From Hyphomicrobiales bacterium (GTDB lineage Bacteria > Pseudomonadota > Alphaproteobacteria > Rhodospirillales > JACKKN01), in NCBI GenBank assembly GCA_024236415.1, contig JACKKN010000011.1, forward strand, positions 1 through 64,000: DNA of 64,000 bases, given 5' to 3'. The notes under the pieces are model-generated. The model was not told the DNA's origin. It did no database searches and worked only from the letters and a program-made list of their open reading frames with translations. Below, one piece after another: positions 49,163 to 57,419 of this stretch. Numbering within the stretch: the first letter of the stretch is position 1; every line of letters starts with the position of its first letter. The position numbers and the translations under genes are program-made.

Positions 49163-49456
49163 TTGTGAAGATGAAACACACGCCCGGCGCGACCGCGCGC
49201 GGTTGGCCGGGAGGACGGGTGCGGCGTGTCTGTGGGCACGGCGGCGTGGAGCCGGCCGGCGGCACCGTCCCCTCACCCCCCGCGCCGCAGGGCGCGGGTC
49301 CCCCCTCTCCCGCGGGGAGAGGGCCGGGAGGACGGGCGCGGGGTCGCGCCCCCGGGTCCCCTCTCCCGCGGGGAGAGGGTCAGGGTGAGGGGCGCGGCGG
49401 CGGCCGGAAGGACGACGGAGCGGCGCCAATCAAATTCGTGACTATATTCCTTTATC

Positions 49457-49468
49457 CGCTCTTTGACA
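49457..49468 (+). promoter_or_regulatory. boxA-like antitermination sequence, copy 2
   Basis: The same CGCTCTTTGACA is repeated 306 bases after the first copy, inside the second leader-like block. It has the same flanks apart from lost bases. It precedes a broken insertion sequence, not an rRNA gene. Confidence 0.5.
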
Positions 49469-49686
49469 TTGTGAAGATAAACACACGCCCGGCGACCGCG
49501 CGCGGTTGGCCGGAGGACGGGTGCGGCGTGTCTGTGGGCACGGCGGCGTGGAGCCGGCGGCAGTCTCACCCCCGCGCCGCAGGGCGGTCCCCCGCGGGGA
49601 GGGACCGGAGGATGGCGGGGTCGCGCCCGGGTCCCTCCCGCGGGAGAGGGTCAGGTGAGGGGCGGCGGCGCCGGAAGGACGCGGAT

Positions 49687-51097
49687 GAGCCTCTGCAGAT
49701 GCCGAGGCGCGTGGAATTTGGGATTGGGGCGGCGGGCCTCGCAGTCTTGTTCCAGTAGGCTTGTTTTGCGGAACAACCACTGGAAGGACTGCGGAGGATG
49801 CCTTGAGAAAGACGTTAACAGCTTGCTGGCAACGGCTGCAAGGCCAACTGTTCCGTGGCTGGAAGAGAACTGGGCCCACGGGGATCGCCACCGACGGTTG
49901 GTCACGGTGCTTGATGTGGTCGGGGTGGAGCGTTTTGCCCTACCGGCGTGGCGGCGCCGGCTGTCCGCCTTCGGACCGTGCGGCTCTGGCCGTGCCTTCG
50001 TCGCCAAGGCGGTGTTCAACCTGCCGACGACCGGCCTGCTGATCGAGCGGCTCTCGGTTGACAAGACCTTGCGCCGGCTTTGCGGCTGGGAGCGCCTGGG
50101 GTCGGTGCCCAGCAGTCGACCTTCTCGCGGGCTTTTGCCGAGTTCGCGCGGAGTGCCCTGCCGAGCCGCCTGCACCAGGCGTTGATCGAAAGCACCCACG
50201 CGGAGCGCTGGTCGGCCACGTCTCGCGGGACAGCACGGCGATCGAGGCGCGCGAAGCCGGCGGCGTTGCCTGGCAAGCCGAAGCGCGGGCGCGGTCGGCC
50301 GCGCAAGGGCGAGAGGCGCGCGGCGCAGCGGCGCCTGGAGCGCCAACTGACATGACCCTCGAGGAGATGCTGGCCGACCTGCCGCGGCACTGCGCCGTCG
50401 GCACCAAGCGCAGCGCCAGGGCTACGGAGCAGTTGACCGGCTATAGCTGCACCTGGATGTGGCCGACGGCATGGTGCCGCTGAGCGCCCTGCTGAGCGCG
50501 GCGTCGCTGCACGACAGCCAAGCGGCGATCCCGCTGGCGACCCTCACGGCAGCGCGGGTGAGGAGCCTGTTGACCTGATGGACAGCGCCTACGACGTCGG
50601 CGAGATCAGGACCATAGCCGATCTCCGGCCACGTCCCGATCATCGAGGCCAACCCTGGGGCAAGGCCGAGCGCAAGCGAACTGGCCTCGAGGCAGAACGG
50701 CGCCGGCACGCCGGATACCAGACCGCGGAGAAGATCCGCTATGGCGAGCGCACGGCCGCCGAGCGGGTCAACGCCCGGCTCAGGACGACTTCGGCGGCCG
50801 CACGGTTCGCGTCCGCGGCCACGACAAGGTGATGTGCCACCTGATGTTCGGCATCCTGGCGTTGACTGTCGATCAATTGATGCGTCTGGTTCCGTAACCC
50901 GGAGCCTCCCGGGCGCCAACATCACGCGACCTCTTCCGAGGGGACGCAGCCGGACCGACTTGGCCTGAACGCGCCGCAAACCCGCACCGCGTGGCAAAAT
51001 CCAACCCGATTGCGCAAATCCGAGAGGCCTTCGTTGCCGCACCCGCAAGCCAATCAAAAAAACACCCCGCATCAAGCTCGAATTCTGCAAGAGGCTC
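49687..51097 (+). mobile_element. Degraded insertion sequence with terminal inverted repeats
   Basis: The left end reads GAGCCTCTGCAGAT (49687-49700). The right end, on the opposite strand, reads GAGCCTCTTGCAGAATT (51097-51081). They match apart from one T missing on the left and differences at the inner edge. The length, about 1.41 kb, suits a single-transposase IS. Inside is a frameshifted DDE transposase. The exact family was not determined. Confidence 0.7.
49799..50897 (+). pseudogene. DDE transposase, multiply frameshifted
   Basis: Pieces in different frames make one transposase. The N-terminal part holds LRKTLTACWQRLQGQLF and VTVLDVVGVE; next come FVAKAVFNLPTTGLLIERLS, STFSRAFAEFARSALPSRLH and HVSRDSTAIEARE (first Asp); then LEEMLADLPRHCAVGTKR, MDSAYD (second Asp) and RYGERTAAERVNARL (Glu). 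The end holds VRGHDKVMCHLMFGILALTV and finishes with RLVP before TAA. The breaks look like losses of single bases, mostly in short runs, so they may be sequencing errors as well as real decay. The best guess is the IS4/IS5 superfamily. Confidence 0.82.
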
Positions 51098-51291
51098 GGA
51101 TGACGACATTTTCGCGCCGAATCGCCCTGTTTCCCGCGATTCCAAGGGGTTGCCGTGACGACATCGGGGCGAAACAGGGCCGGAAGGGGCCCGGACGGGC
51201 CTTTCCCGGGGGCCAATCGTCGCCGTCTTAACCAAGCGGCAACCGGCGGCGGCGCCATAATACGTCCTTGTTCAGCAGCGGGAGCCCGACC
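50898..51291. other. IS right flank and upstream region of the cNMP-binding gene
   Basis: This 394-base stretch holds the non-coding right end of the insertion sequence up to 51097. After it come about 190 bases with no coding signal before the next gene. No clear promoter was seen. Confidence 0.5.
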
Positions 51292-51732
51292 ATGCAGGAA
51301 CAATCCTTCGCCGCCGGCGCCGTCCTGTTCCGCGAGGGGGACGCCGGCGACAGCGCCTTCCTGGTGCGCCACGGCGCGGTGGAGATCAGCCGCGACGTGG
51401 ACGGCCAGGTGGTGGTGCTGGGCGAGATCGGCCCCGGCGGCCTGTTCGGCGAGATGGCCCTGATCAGCGCCGCGCCGCGCATGGCCACGGCCACGGCGCG
51501 GGCCGACACGTCCTGCGTGGTGGTGCCGCCCGACGTGTTCGCCGCCGAGTTGGACGGCGCCGACGCCTTCATGCGGGCCCTGGTGCTGAGCCTGATCGGC
51601 CACGTGCGGTCCCTGTCGGCCAAGCTGCAGGCGGGCCCCGGCGCCCTCCCGGACGCGCCTCCGGACGCGCCCAATTCGGGGGTCGAGCTGTTCCAGCCCG
51701 ACGGCCGCGGCGGCTATCGCCAGGGGACCTGA
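51292..51732 (+). CDS. Cyclic nucleotide-binding domain protein
   Basis: The 146-residue protein is a lone CNB (Crp-type sensor) domain with no helix-turn-helix. It has EGDAGDSAFLVRHGAVEISR, then GEIGPGGLFGEMALISAAPRMATATA, which is the phosphate-binding cassette. A C-terminal helix follows (ALVLSLIGHVRSLSAKL) and the tail is short and unstructured. It may sense cAMP, or act as a partner subunit. The ATG at 51292 has GGGAG upstream. The Lrp gene converges four bases after its stop. Confidence 0.85.
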   Translation: MQEQSFAAGAVLFREGDAGDSAFLVRHGAVEISRDVDGQVVVLGEIGPGGLFGEMALISAAPRMATATARADTSCVVVPPDVFAAELDGADAFMRALVLSLIGHVRSLSAKLQAGPGALPDAPPDAPNSGVELFQPDGRGGYRQGT

Positions 51733-51736
51733 GGAC

Positions 51737-52243
51737 TCAGCCCTCGACGGTGACGGGGACGCCGGGCTCGCTCTTGGTCGGGCGAATGCTGAGCGCCGAC
51801 TTGACGTGGCTGACGTTGGGCGCGGCGGTCAGGCGCTCGGTCAGGAAGCGCTGGTAGGCGTCCCAGTCCCGGGCCACCACCTTGAGCAGGAAGTCGGCCT
51901 CGCCGGCCAGCATGTGGCACTCGCGCACCTCGGGCCAGGCGCGCACCTGGGCCTCGAAGGCCTCCAGGTCCGCCTCGGCCTGGCTGGCCAGGCCCACCTG
52001 GGCGAACACGGTGACGTTGAAGTCCAGCGCCTTGGGGTCCAGGTCGGCGTGGTAGCCCTGGATGTAGCCGGCCTCCTCCAGCGCCCGCACCCGGCGCAGG
52101 CAGGGCGGCGCCGAGATGCCGGCGCGGCGTGCCAGCTCCACGTTGGTCATGCGGCCGTTGTCCTGCAGGTCGCGCAGGATGCGGCGGTCGATCTGGTCGA
52201 GCTTGACGCGGTTCGGTTCGTTCCTGGGCACCTGTCCCTCCAT
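51737..52243 (-). CDS. Lrp/AsnC family transcriptional regulator
   Basis: The 168-residue regulator has the N-terminal helix-turn-helix (KLDQIDRRILRDLQDNGRMTN, VELARRAGISAPPCLRRVRAL) and the RAM ligand domain (LASQAEADLEAFEAQV, AGEADFLLKVVARDWDAY). It probably responds to an amino acid. The ATG at 52243 gives the standard start. A near-consensus promoter lies within 20 bases, so the mRNA leader would be very short. Confidence 0.92.
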   Translation of the reverse strand: MEGQVPRNEPNRVKLDQIDRRILRDLQDNGRMTNVELARRAGISAPPCLRRVRALEEAGYIQGYHADLDPKALDFNVTVFAQVGLASQAEADLEAFEAQVRAWPEVRECHMLAGEADFLLKVVARDWDAYQRFLTERLTAAPNVSHVKSALSIRPTKSEPGVPVTVEG

Positions 52244-52250
52244 TCGTGAA

Positions 52251-52261
52251 ATTATATTATA
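52251..52261 (-). promoter_or_regulatory. Putative -10 element of the lrp-type gene
   Basis: Two overlapping TATAAT hexamers occur on the minus strand (52261-52256 and 52256-52251), eight bases or more from the start codon. Such an AT-rich patch is rare here. It implies a nearly leaderless transcript if it is used. Confidence 0.5.
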
Positions 52262-52294
52262 ATGGTGTCGTGCCGCCGCCAATACGGCATTTGC

Positions 52295-52348
52295 CCCCCG
52301 CGCACGGAGGCGCGTGAATTTCCCCCGCGCGCGGAGGCGCGTGAATTT
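52295..52348 (+). repeat. 27-bp direct repeat, two copies
   Basis: Two adjacent 27-bp units (52295-52321 and 52322-52348) differ at one base. Each runs from CCCCCGCGC to GCGTGAATTT. They lie between the divergent lrp-type gene and trxB and may be regulatory or just a slippage product. Confidence 0.85.
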
Positions 52349-52470
52349 CCTCCTGGGCACTGGGCGCGCGAAACCTTGCGGCGGGAGCGAGGGGTTCCTA
52401 TCCTAGGGACAGGTCCCGGCGGGGCGCGGACGGCCGCGCCCCGGCCAACACAAGAAGGATGCGGTTCGAC

Positions 52471-53433
52471 ATGTCGACAAGGCACCACAGCAAGGTTCTG
52501 ATCCTGGGCTCGGGCCCGGCCGGGTACACGGCCGCCATCTACGCCGCCCGCGCCAGCCTGCAACCCATGCTGGTCAAGGGATTGCAGCCGGGCGGCCAGC
52601 TCACCATCACCACCGAGGTGGAGAACTACCCGGGCTTCGCCGAGCCCATCCAGGGCCCCTGGCTGATGGAGCAGATGCAGGCCCAGGCCGAGGCCGTGGG
52701 CACGGCCATGTTCGACGACCTGATCGTCGAGGCGCGGCTGGATCGGCGGCCGTTCGAGCTGGTCGGCGATTCGGGCGACGTCTACACCGGCGATTCCCTG
52801 ATCGTCTGCACCGGCGCCAGCGCCCGCTGGCTGGGCCTGCCCAGCGAGGAGAAGTTCATGGGATTCGGCGTCTCGGCCTGCGCCACCTGCGACGGGTTCT
52901 TCTTCCGCGGCAAGGAAGTGGCGGTCATCGGCGGCGGCAACACGGCGGTCGAGGAGGCGCTGTACCTGACCAACCATGCCAGCAAGGTGACCCTGATCCA
53001 CCGCCGCGACGAGCTGCGCGCCGAGAAGATCCTGCAGGACCGCCTGTTCCGCAACCCCAAGGTCGAGGTCATGTGGGACAGCGTGCTGGACGAGGTGACG
53101 GGCACCGACATGCCGCCCGGGGTGACCGGGGTCCGCGTGCGCAACGTGAAGACCGGCGCGGTCACCGACCTGACCCTGGACGGGGTGTTCGTGGCCATCG
53201 GCCACACCCCCAACACCGAGCTGTTCCAGGGCCAGCTGGACATGGACCGCGAGGGGTACCTGCTGACCGCGGCCGACAGCACCGCGACCTCGATCCCCGG
53301 CGTGTTCGCCGCCGGGGACGTGCAGGACAAGGTCTACCGCCAGGCCGTCACCGCCGCCGGCACCGGCTGCATGGGGGCATTGGAGGCCGAGAAGTTCCTG
53401 GCCGAGCAGGAGGCCCTGGCCGCCGCCGAGTAG
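52471..53433 (+). CDS. trxB: Thioredoxin-disulfide reductase
   Basis: TrxB uses NADPH and FAD to reduce thioredoxin. The 320-residue protein has the FAD motif VLILGSGPAGYTAAIYAARA and the redox-active CATC (C137, C140). The NADPH motif is VAVIGGGNTAVEEALYL, and GVFAAGDVQDKVYRQAVTAA is near the end. The ATG at 52471 is preferred over the one at 52459 because GAAGGA would touch the earlier codon and leave no spacing. A LysR gene follows, as is common in alphaproteobacteria. Confidence 0.97.
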   Translation: MSTRHHSKVLILGSGPAGYTAAIYAARASLQPMLVKGLQPGGQLTITTEVENYPGFAEPIQGPWLMEQMQAQAEAVGTAMFDDLIVEARLDRRPFELVGDSGDVYTGDSLIVCTGASARWLGLPSEEKFMGFGVSACATCDGFFFRGKEVAVIGGGNTAVEEALYLTNHASKVTLIHRRDELRAEKILQDRLFRNPKVEVMWDSVLDEVTGTDMPPGVTGVRVRNVKTGAVTDLTLDGVFVAIGHTPNTELFQGQLDMDREGYLLTAADSTATSIPGVFAAGDVQDKVYRQAVTAAGTGCMGALEAEKFLAEQEALAAAE

Positions 53434-53513
53434 GCGGGCGCGGGGACTGACACCGAGGGTCGCGGCGCGGCCCGCACGCAACGGAGGGGCCGCCAAGGCC
53501 CCCGGGGACGACC

Positions 53514-54410
53514 ATGGACTGGGACAAGCTTCGGGTCTTTCACGCGGTCGCCGAGGCCGGCAGCTTCACCCACGCCGGCGAGGCCCTGCACCTGAGCCAG
53601 TCGGCGGTCAGCCGCCAGATCAGCTCGCTCGAGGAGAGCCTGGAGGTGCAGCTGTTCCACCGCCACGCCCGCGGCCTGATCCTGACCGAGCAGGGCGAGC
53701 AGCTGTTCCGCACGGCGCACGAGGTCTACGCCAAGCTGGCCATGGCCGAGGCCCGCATCAACGAGACCCGCGACCGGCCCCAGGGGCCCCTGCGCATCAC
53801 CACCACGGTGGCCTTCGGGTCGGTCTGGCTGACCTCGCGCATCAAGGAGTTCATCGAGCTCTACCCCAACATCGAGGTCTCGATCGTGCTCACGGACGGC
53901 GAGCTGGACTTGTCCATGCGCGAGGCCGACGTGGCCATCCGCCTGCAGCCGCCGACCCAGGCGGGCCTGGTGCAGCGGCGCCTGATGACCATGCGCTCGC
54001 GGGTCTACGCCGCGCCCGAGTACCTCAGCAAGTACGGCACCCCGCGCGAGACGGCGGACCTGGACGACCACCGCCTGGTGGTCTACGGCGACGTGCGCCA
54101 GCCGGTGACGGGGACCACCCTGAACTGGCTGCTGGAGGCCGGCGAGCCCGAGGGCCGCCTGCGCCAGGCGGTGCTGCGGGTCAACAACGTGTACGGCATC
54201 TTCCGCGCCGTGCAGAGCGGCCTGGGAATCGGCGCCCTGCCCGAATACATGGGCCACGAATCGGTGGACCTGGTGGAGATCCTGCCCGAGCTGCGCGGCC
54301 CATCCTTCGACACCTATTTCGTGTACCCCGAGGAGCTGCGCCACTCCAAGCGCATTGCCGTGTTCCGGGATTTCCTGCTGGAGAAGGTGGCAGAGGGCGG
54401 TTTCTCGTAG
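53514..54410 (+). CDS. LysR family transcriptional regulator, stop codon at a MITE edge
   Basis: The 298-residue regulator has the N-terminal helix-turn-helix (RVFHAVAEAGSFTHAGEALH, LSQSAVSRQISSLEESL) and the effector domain GPLRITTTVAFGSVWLTSRI. Its target is unknown. The last codon, TAG, is made of the TA target duplication plus the first G of the MITE at 54408-54673. Without the element the frame would run on for 31 codons to TAA at 54762-54764. The length is still normal for the family, so the protein may be intact. Confidence 0.92.
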   Translation: MDWDKLRVFHAVAEAGSFTHAGEALHLSQSAVSRQISSLEESLEVQLFHRHARGLILTEQGEQLFRTAHEVYAKLAMAEARINETRDRPQGPLRITTTVAFGSVWLTSRIKEFIELYPNIEVSIVLTDGELDLSMREADVAIRLQPPTQAGLVQRRLMTMRSRVYAAPEYLSKYGTPRETADLDDHRLVVYGDVRQPVTGTTLNWLLEAGEPEGRLRQAVLRVNNVYGIFRAVQSGLGIGALPEYMGHESVDLVEILPELRGPSFDTYFVYPEELRHSKRIAVFRDFLLEKVAEGGFS

Positions 54411-54673
54411 AGCGCCGTGCGACAAATCTGACCCATGGAGATCGCCGTCGCGGCCCGCTGGGTAGGAGACGGGGCGCCGGCGATGCCACCCCATCGGCAA
54501 GCCCCGTCGACGCCCTCCAGCGGGCCGCGACGGCGACCGAAGGCGGGCTGAGCGGCCTTTCGGACCGCGTCGCCCACGCCTTCCGATGCGCCGGCATCGC
54601 GGCGGCGCGGGCTCCTAACCGAAAGGCCGCTCAGCCCGTCTCCATTGCGTCAGATTTGTCGCACGGCGCTCTA
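54408..54673 (+). mobile_element. MITE with perfect terminal inverted repeats and two internal hairpins
   Basis: Terminal arms of 24 bp are perfect inverted copies (54409-54432 and 54649-54672), flanked by TA on both sides. The interior holds two perfect 19-bp stems: 54443-54461 with 54517-54535, and 54545-54563 with 54619-54637. The single strand would therefore form a cloverleaf. No coding capacity is seen. TA targets are typical of IS630/Tc1-mariner-type transposases acting in trans. Confidence 0.9.
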
Positions 54674-54757
54674 TGTTTTCGCCGCACCGCAAAAGCCATG
54701 CGTGAAACGCATGACTGAACTGCTCATTTATCTGTGGCCACCCCGCGGACCCCATTC

Positions 54758-54911
54758 TATATAAGCAGCAGACGATGTTGCAGCGCAAAATCGTCGCCAG
54801 TTTCGGGTGCAACGCCCGAAAGAAGGGCTCATTTCGTTGAGTCCTACGTCTCCCAGACGTGAAGCCTCCCTGAATAAACTCGCCTCCAAGGTCTCCTTGG
54901 AGGCTTTTTTT
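54758..54911 (+). ncRNA. Candidate small RNA 1
   Basis: A -10-like TATATA lies at 54758-54763. Ordered hairpins follow: GACGAT/ATCGTC, TTTCGGG/CCCGAAA (54801-54821), GGGCTCA/TGAGTCC, and ACGTCT-CCC-AGACGT (54846-54860). Then comes an unpaired AAGCCTCCCTG that could pair with ribosome-binding sites. A strong terminator ends it: GCCTCCAAGG/CCTTGGAGGC (54882-54904) followed by seven T. It has no open frame with coding character. The exact 5' end is not known. It shares its 3' module with the candidate at 55071. Confidence 0.72.
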
Positions 54912-54974
54912 CGCCTCCCCGGCGGTTCGCCGAGGCCGGACGGCCCGGGCGGCAGGTTGGAAAACCGTTTTATA

Positions 54975-54986
54975 TCAACATGTTGA
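54975..54986. promoter_or_regulatory. Palindrome between the two small-RNA genes
   Basis: TCAACATGTTGA is a perfect 12-bp palindrome in an AT-rich stretch, 50 bases upstream of the second putative promoter. It could be a repressor site for that RNA. Confidence 0.4.
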
Positions 54987-55035
54987 ATTGTTCGCGCCGG
55001 CAGCGAAAAATTTCTTCGCCGCGGGTCATTTTTTT

Positions 55036-55064
55036 CTGGACTTAAATCAGGTTTTGCTTATATT
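55036..55064 (+). promoter_or_regulatory. Promoter of candidate small RNA 2
   Basis: CTGGAC (55036-55041) and TATATT (55059-55064) are separated by 17 bases, the usual spacing for a housekeeping sigma factor. Confidence 0.55.
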
Positions 55065-55070
55065 AGAGTT

Positions 55071-55226
55071 TAGTCATGTTGTCGCGGTTCGTTAAACCCT
55101 CCCCCGGGTGAACCACGGCAGCTTCCCGGTCCGGGACCTTCCCCTTGTCGGAACCGGACCGACGTCTCCCAGACGTAAAGCCTCCCTGTTGTACTTGCCG
55201 GGCCCCTGCGGCCCGGCAATTTTTTT
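55071..55226 (+). ncRNA. Candidate small RNA 2
   Basis: Downstream of a good promoter, the transcript would fold as a GGTTC/GAACC hairpin and an 8-bp stem CGGTCCGG/CCGGACCG. ACGTCT-CCC-AGACGT (55162-55176) follows, then the unpaired AAGCCTCCCTG. The terminator is TTGCCGGGCC/GGCCCGGCAA (55195-55219) plus seven T. The 27-nt block from ACGTCT to CCCTG differs at one base from small RNA 1, while other parts differ. The 5' end is estimated. Confidence 0.72.
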
Positions 55227-55284
55227 CAATCATTTGATGTACCTGGCGGCCCGCCCCCCCGGGAAACGGCGGGGCGGCGCGGGC

Positions 55285-57315
55285 TCAGTTGGCCTCCAGC
55301 TCGGCCGCGCGCTGGGCCACGATGTCGTCGGCGATTCGGCCGGTCAGCTCCTGCAGGTGGTCGAAGGTCCAGGTGTAGGAGCCGGTGCCCATGGTCAGCG
55401 AGCGCAGCTCGATGATCAGGTCGTGGATCTCGGACTGGGGCATCAGGCAGGCCACCTCGTCCCAGTTCTTCCAGCCCGGCTTGGCGTCGAAGCCAAGGAT
55501 CTGGCCGCGCCGGCCGCTGACCAGGCGCTGCACCCGCGAGGTGAACTCGTTGGGCACGGCGATGCGGACGTTGAGGATGGGTTCCAGCAGCACCGGGCCG
55601 CACTTGGGCATGCCCTCGCGCATGGCCTGGGCCCCGGCCTTGCGGAAGGCCATGTCCGAGCTGTCCACCGTATGGTACTGGCCGTCGCTGAGGTTGACCG
55701 CCACGTCCACCACCGGGAAGCCCAGGGGACCGCGGCCCAGGTAGTCCTTGACCCCGATCTCGACCGCCGGGATGTACTGCTTGGGCACCACCCCGCCGGT
55801 GATGGAATCGGTGAACGAGAAGCCCTCGCCGCGGGGCAGCGGCTTGATGTCCAGGTGCACGTCGCCGAACTCGCCGTGGCCGCCGCTCTGCTTCTTGTGG
55901 CGGGCGTGCTGCGACACCGGCTTGCGGATGGTCTCCTTGTAGGCCACGTGCGGCCGCTGCGACGAGACCTCCAGGTGGAAGCGGTTGCGCAGGCGGTCCA
56001 GGGCGATCTGCAGGTGCATCTCGCCCTGGCCCCACAACAGCAGCTCGCCGGTGTCCTGGCTGGCCTCGTAGCTGATCGACGGGTCCTCCTCGGCCACCTT
56101 GGCCAGGGCGCCGCTGAGCTTGACCTCGTCGGCGCGCTTGTCGGCGTGCACGGCCATGGAATAGAGGGGCACCAGGGTCTCGGGCCAGCCGTCGGGCCTC
56201 GATCGGCCGGCGGCGGTCAGCAGGTCGCCGGTGGTGACGCTGTCCATGCGGCCCATGGCGACCACGGCGCCGGCGGCGGTCGCGGAAAGCTTCTCCTGCT
56301 TCTGGCCGATCATCCTGTAGAGGCCGCTGACCCGCTCGCCGTCCAGGGTGTCGCCGTCGGACAGCTTGCCGGCCAGGACCCGGGCCACGGACAGCTTGCC
56401 GGTATGGCCGGCGTGGAAGGTCTTGAACACCTGCACCGCCACGTCGCCGCCGGCGACGCCCAGGCGCTCGGCCACGGCAGTGACCTCGGGCGTTTCGTGG
56501 CGCAGGGCCTTGAGCAGGCGGGTGATGCCGTGGTCGTTCTCGGCCGAGCCGAAGAACACCGGCACGATCAGGTCCTGCTGCAGGTCGCGGGTCAGGTTGT
56601 CGTAGATCTCCTCGGTCGAGGGCGTGACCTCCTCCAGCAGTTCCTCCAGCAGGGAATCGTCGAAGTCGGCCAGGGTTTCCAGCATCTCGGTGCGGGCCTC
56701 GGCCTCCCGGTCCTGGGTGGTGGCGGGAATCTGGATCAGGGTCGAGCGGTCGCCATCGTTCCACTGGAACGCGCGCTCGCTGACCAGGTCCACGTGGCCC
56801 GACACGGCCTCGCCGTCGCGGATGGGAATCTCGCGCAGCACCAGGGGCCGCTCGGACACGTTCTGCAATGCCTCCAGGGTCGCCTTCACGCTGGCCCCCT
56901 GCTGGTCCATCTTGTTGACGAACACCAGGTGCGGGATGTTGTGGTCGTCCAGCATCTTCAGCAGCGGCGACACGGCCAGGGCCTTGGCCGGGTCCGGCTC
57001 GCACACGATCACGGCGATGTCCGCCGCCACCATGGCGTTCAGGCCGTCCTGCAGCAGCTCGATGGAGCCCGGGCAGTCGACGAAGGTCCATTCCTCGTCC
57101 AGGTAGGTGGCGGTGACCACGTTGGGCTCGGTGCTCATCTGCCGCGCCCGGGCCTCGGGCGCGCCGTCGCCGACCGTGTTGCCGTCCTTGACCGCGCCCT
57201 TGCGGTTGACCGCCCCGGCGGCCACCAGCAGGCTTTCCAGCAGGGTGGTCTTGCCGCTGAGGTAGGGTCCGACGATGGCCGCGCAGCGCGGTGATGCAGG
57301 GGTCTTTTGGGTCAC
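55285..57315 (-). CDS. Elongation factor G-like GTPase
   Basis: This 676-residue paralogue of EF-G has all five domains: a P-loop (GPYLSGKTTLLE, from residue 16), NKMD, domain II, and the C-terminal GEMHLQIALDRLRNRF and RGQILGFDAKPGW. The G3 motif reads DCPGSIE where translational GTPases have DxPGHxD. The catalytic histidine is thus missing, as in the EF-G2-type group of uncertain function. It may act in ribosome recycling or stress, but this is inference. Its start is followed upstream by a terminator of the small gene at 57492. Confidence 0.9.
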   Translation of the reverse strand: MTQKTPASPRCAAIVGPYLSGKTTLLESLLVAAGAVNRKGAVKDGNTVGDGAPEARARQMSTEPNVVTATYLDEEWTFVDCPGSIELLQDGLNAMVAADIAVIVCEPDPAKALAVSPLLKMLDDHNIPHLVFVNKMDQQGASVKATLEALQNVSERPLVLREIPIRDGEAVSGHVDLVSERAFQWNDGDRSTLIQIPATTQDREAEARTEMLETLADFDDSLLEELLEEVTPSTEEIYDNLTRDLQQDLIVPVFFGSAENDHGITRLLKALRHETPEVTAVAERLGVAGGDVAVQVFKTFHAGHTGKLSVARVLAGKLSDGDTLDGERVSGLYRMIGQKQEKLSATAAGAVVAMGRMDSVTTGDLLTAAGRSRPDGWPETLVPLYSMAVHADKRADEVKLSGALAKVAEEDPSISYEASQDTGELLLWGQGEMHLQIALDRLRNRFHLEVSSQRPHVAYKETIRKPVSQHARHKKQSGGHGEFGDVHLDIKPLPRGEGFSFTDSITGGVVPKQYIPAVEIGVKDYLGRGPLGFPVVDVAVNLSDGQYHTVDSSDMAFRKAGAQAMREGMPKCGPVLLEPILNVRIAVPNEFTSRVQRLVSGRRGQILGFDAKPGWKNWDEVACLMPQSEIHDLIIELRSLTMGTGSYTWTFDHLQELTGRIADDIVAQRAAELEAN

Positions 57316-57419
57316 GGGTGGCCTCCCAGGAATGCGTTTGGACGCGGGGGAGACTCGCGGTCATGCCGCGCCGCGCCTCCCCGGCCCTGAAGGGTATCGC
57401 CCCTTAACCGAGATGCAAC

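Larger units (their letters stand above)
48919..49670 (+). repeat. Tandem repeat array of REP-like and rRNA-leader-like segments
   Basis: Three GC-rich blocks alternate with two leader-like blocks. The GC blocks (about 48919-49124, 49266-49431, 49564-49670) hold hairpins such as CCCTCTCCCGCGGGGAGAGGG. The leader-like blocks are 49125-49265 and 49432-49563, giving a period of 307 bases. The second leader block differs from the first only by lost bases. The third GC block also looks shortened. No gene is seen in this stretch. Confidence 0.85.

Noticed and set aside
48919..49670. Possible rRNA operon start from boxA-like sequences
   Set aside because: No 16S rRNA sequence follows either copy.
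54409..54672. Simple terminator hairpin after the LysR gene
   Set aside because: Arms are 24 bp and 216 bases apart, with TA on both sides and two inner stems. That is a transposon-like structure, and there is no T-run.
54690..54860. Possible tRNA or tmRNA in the hairpin-rich region
   Set aside because: No acceptor stem with CCA-type end, T-loop or anticodon arm could be found. The terminators fit a small RNA.
55108..57294. Long plus-strand open frame across the second small RNA and the EF-G-like gene
   Set aside because: It is antisense to the EF-G-like gene over most of its length and begins inside the structured RNA region.
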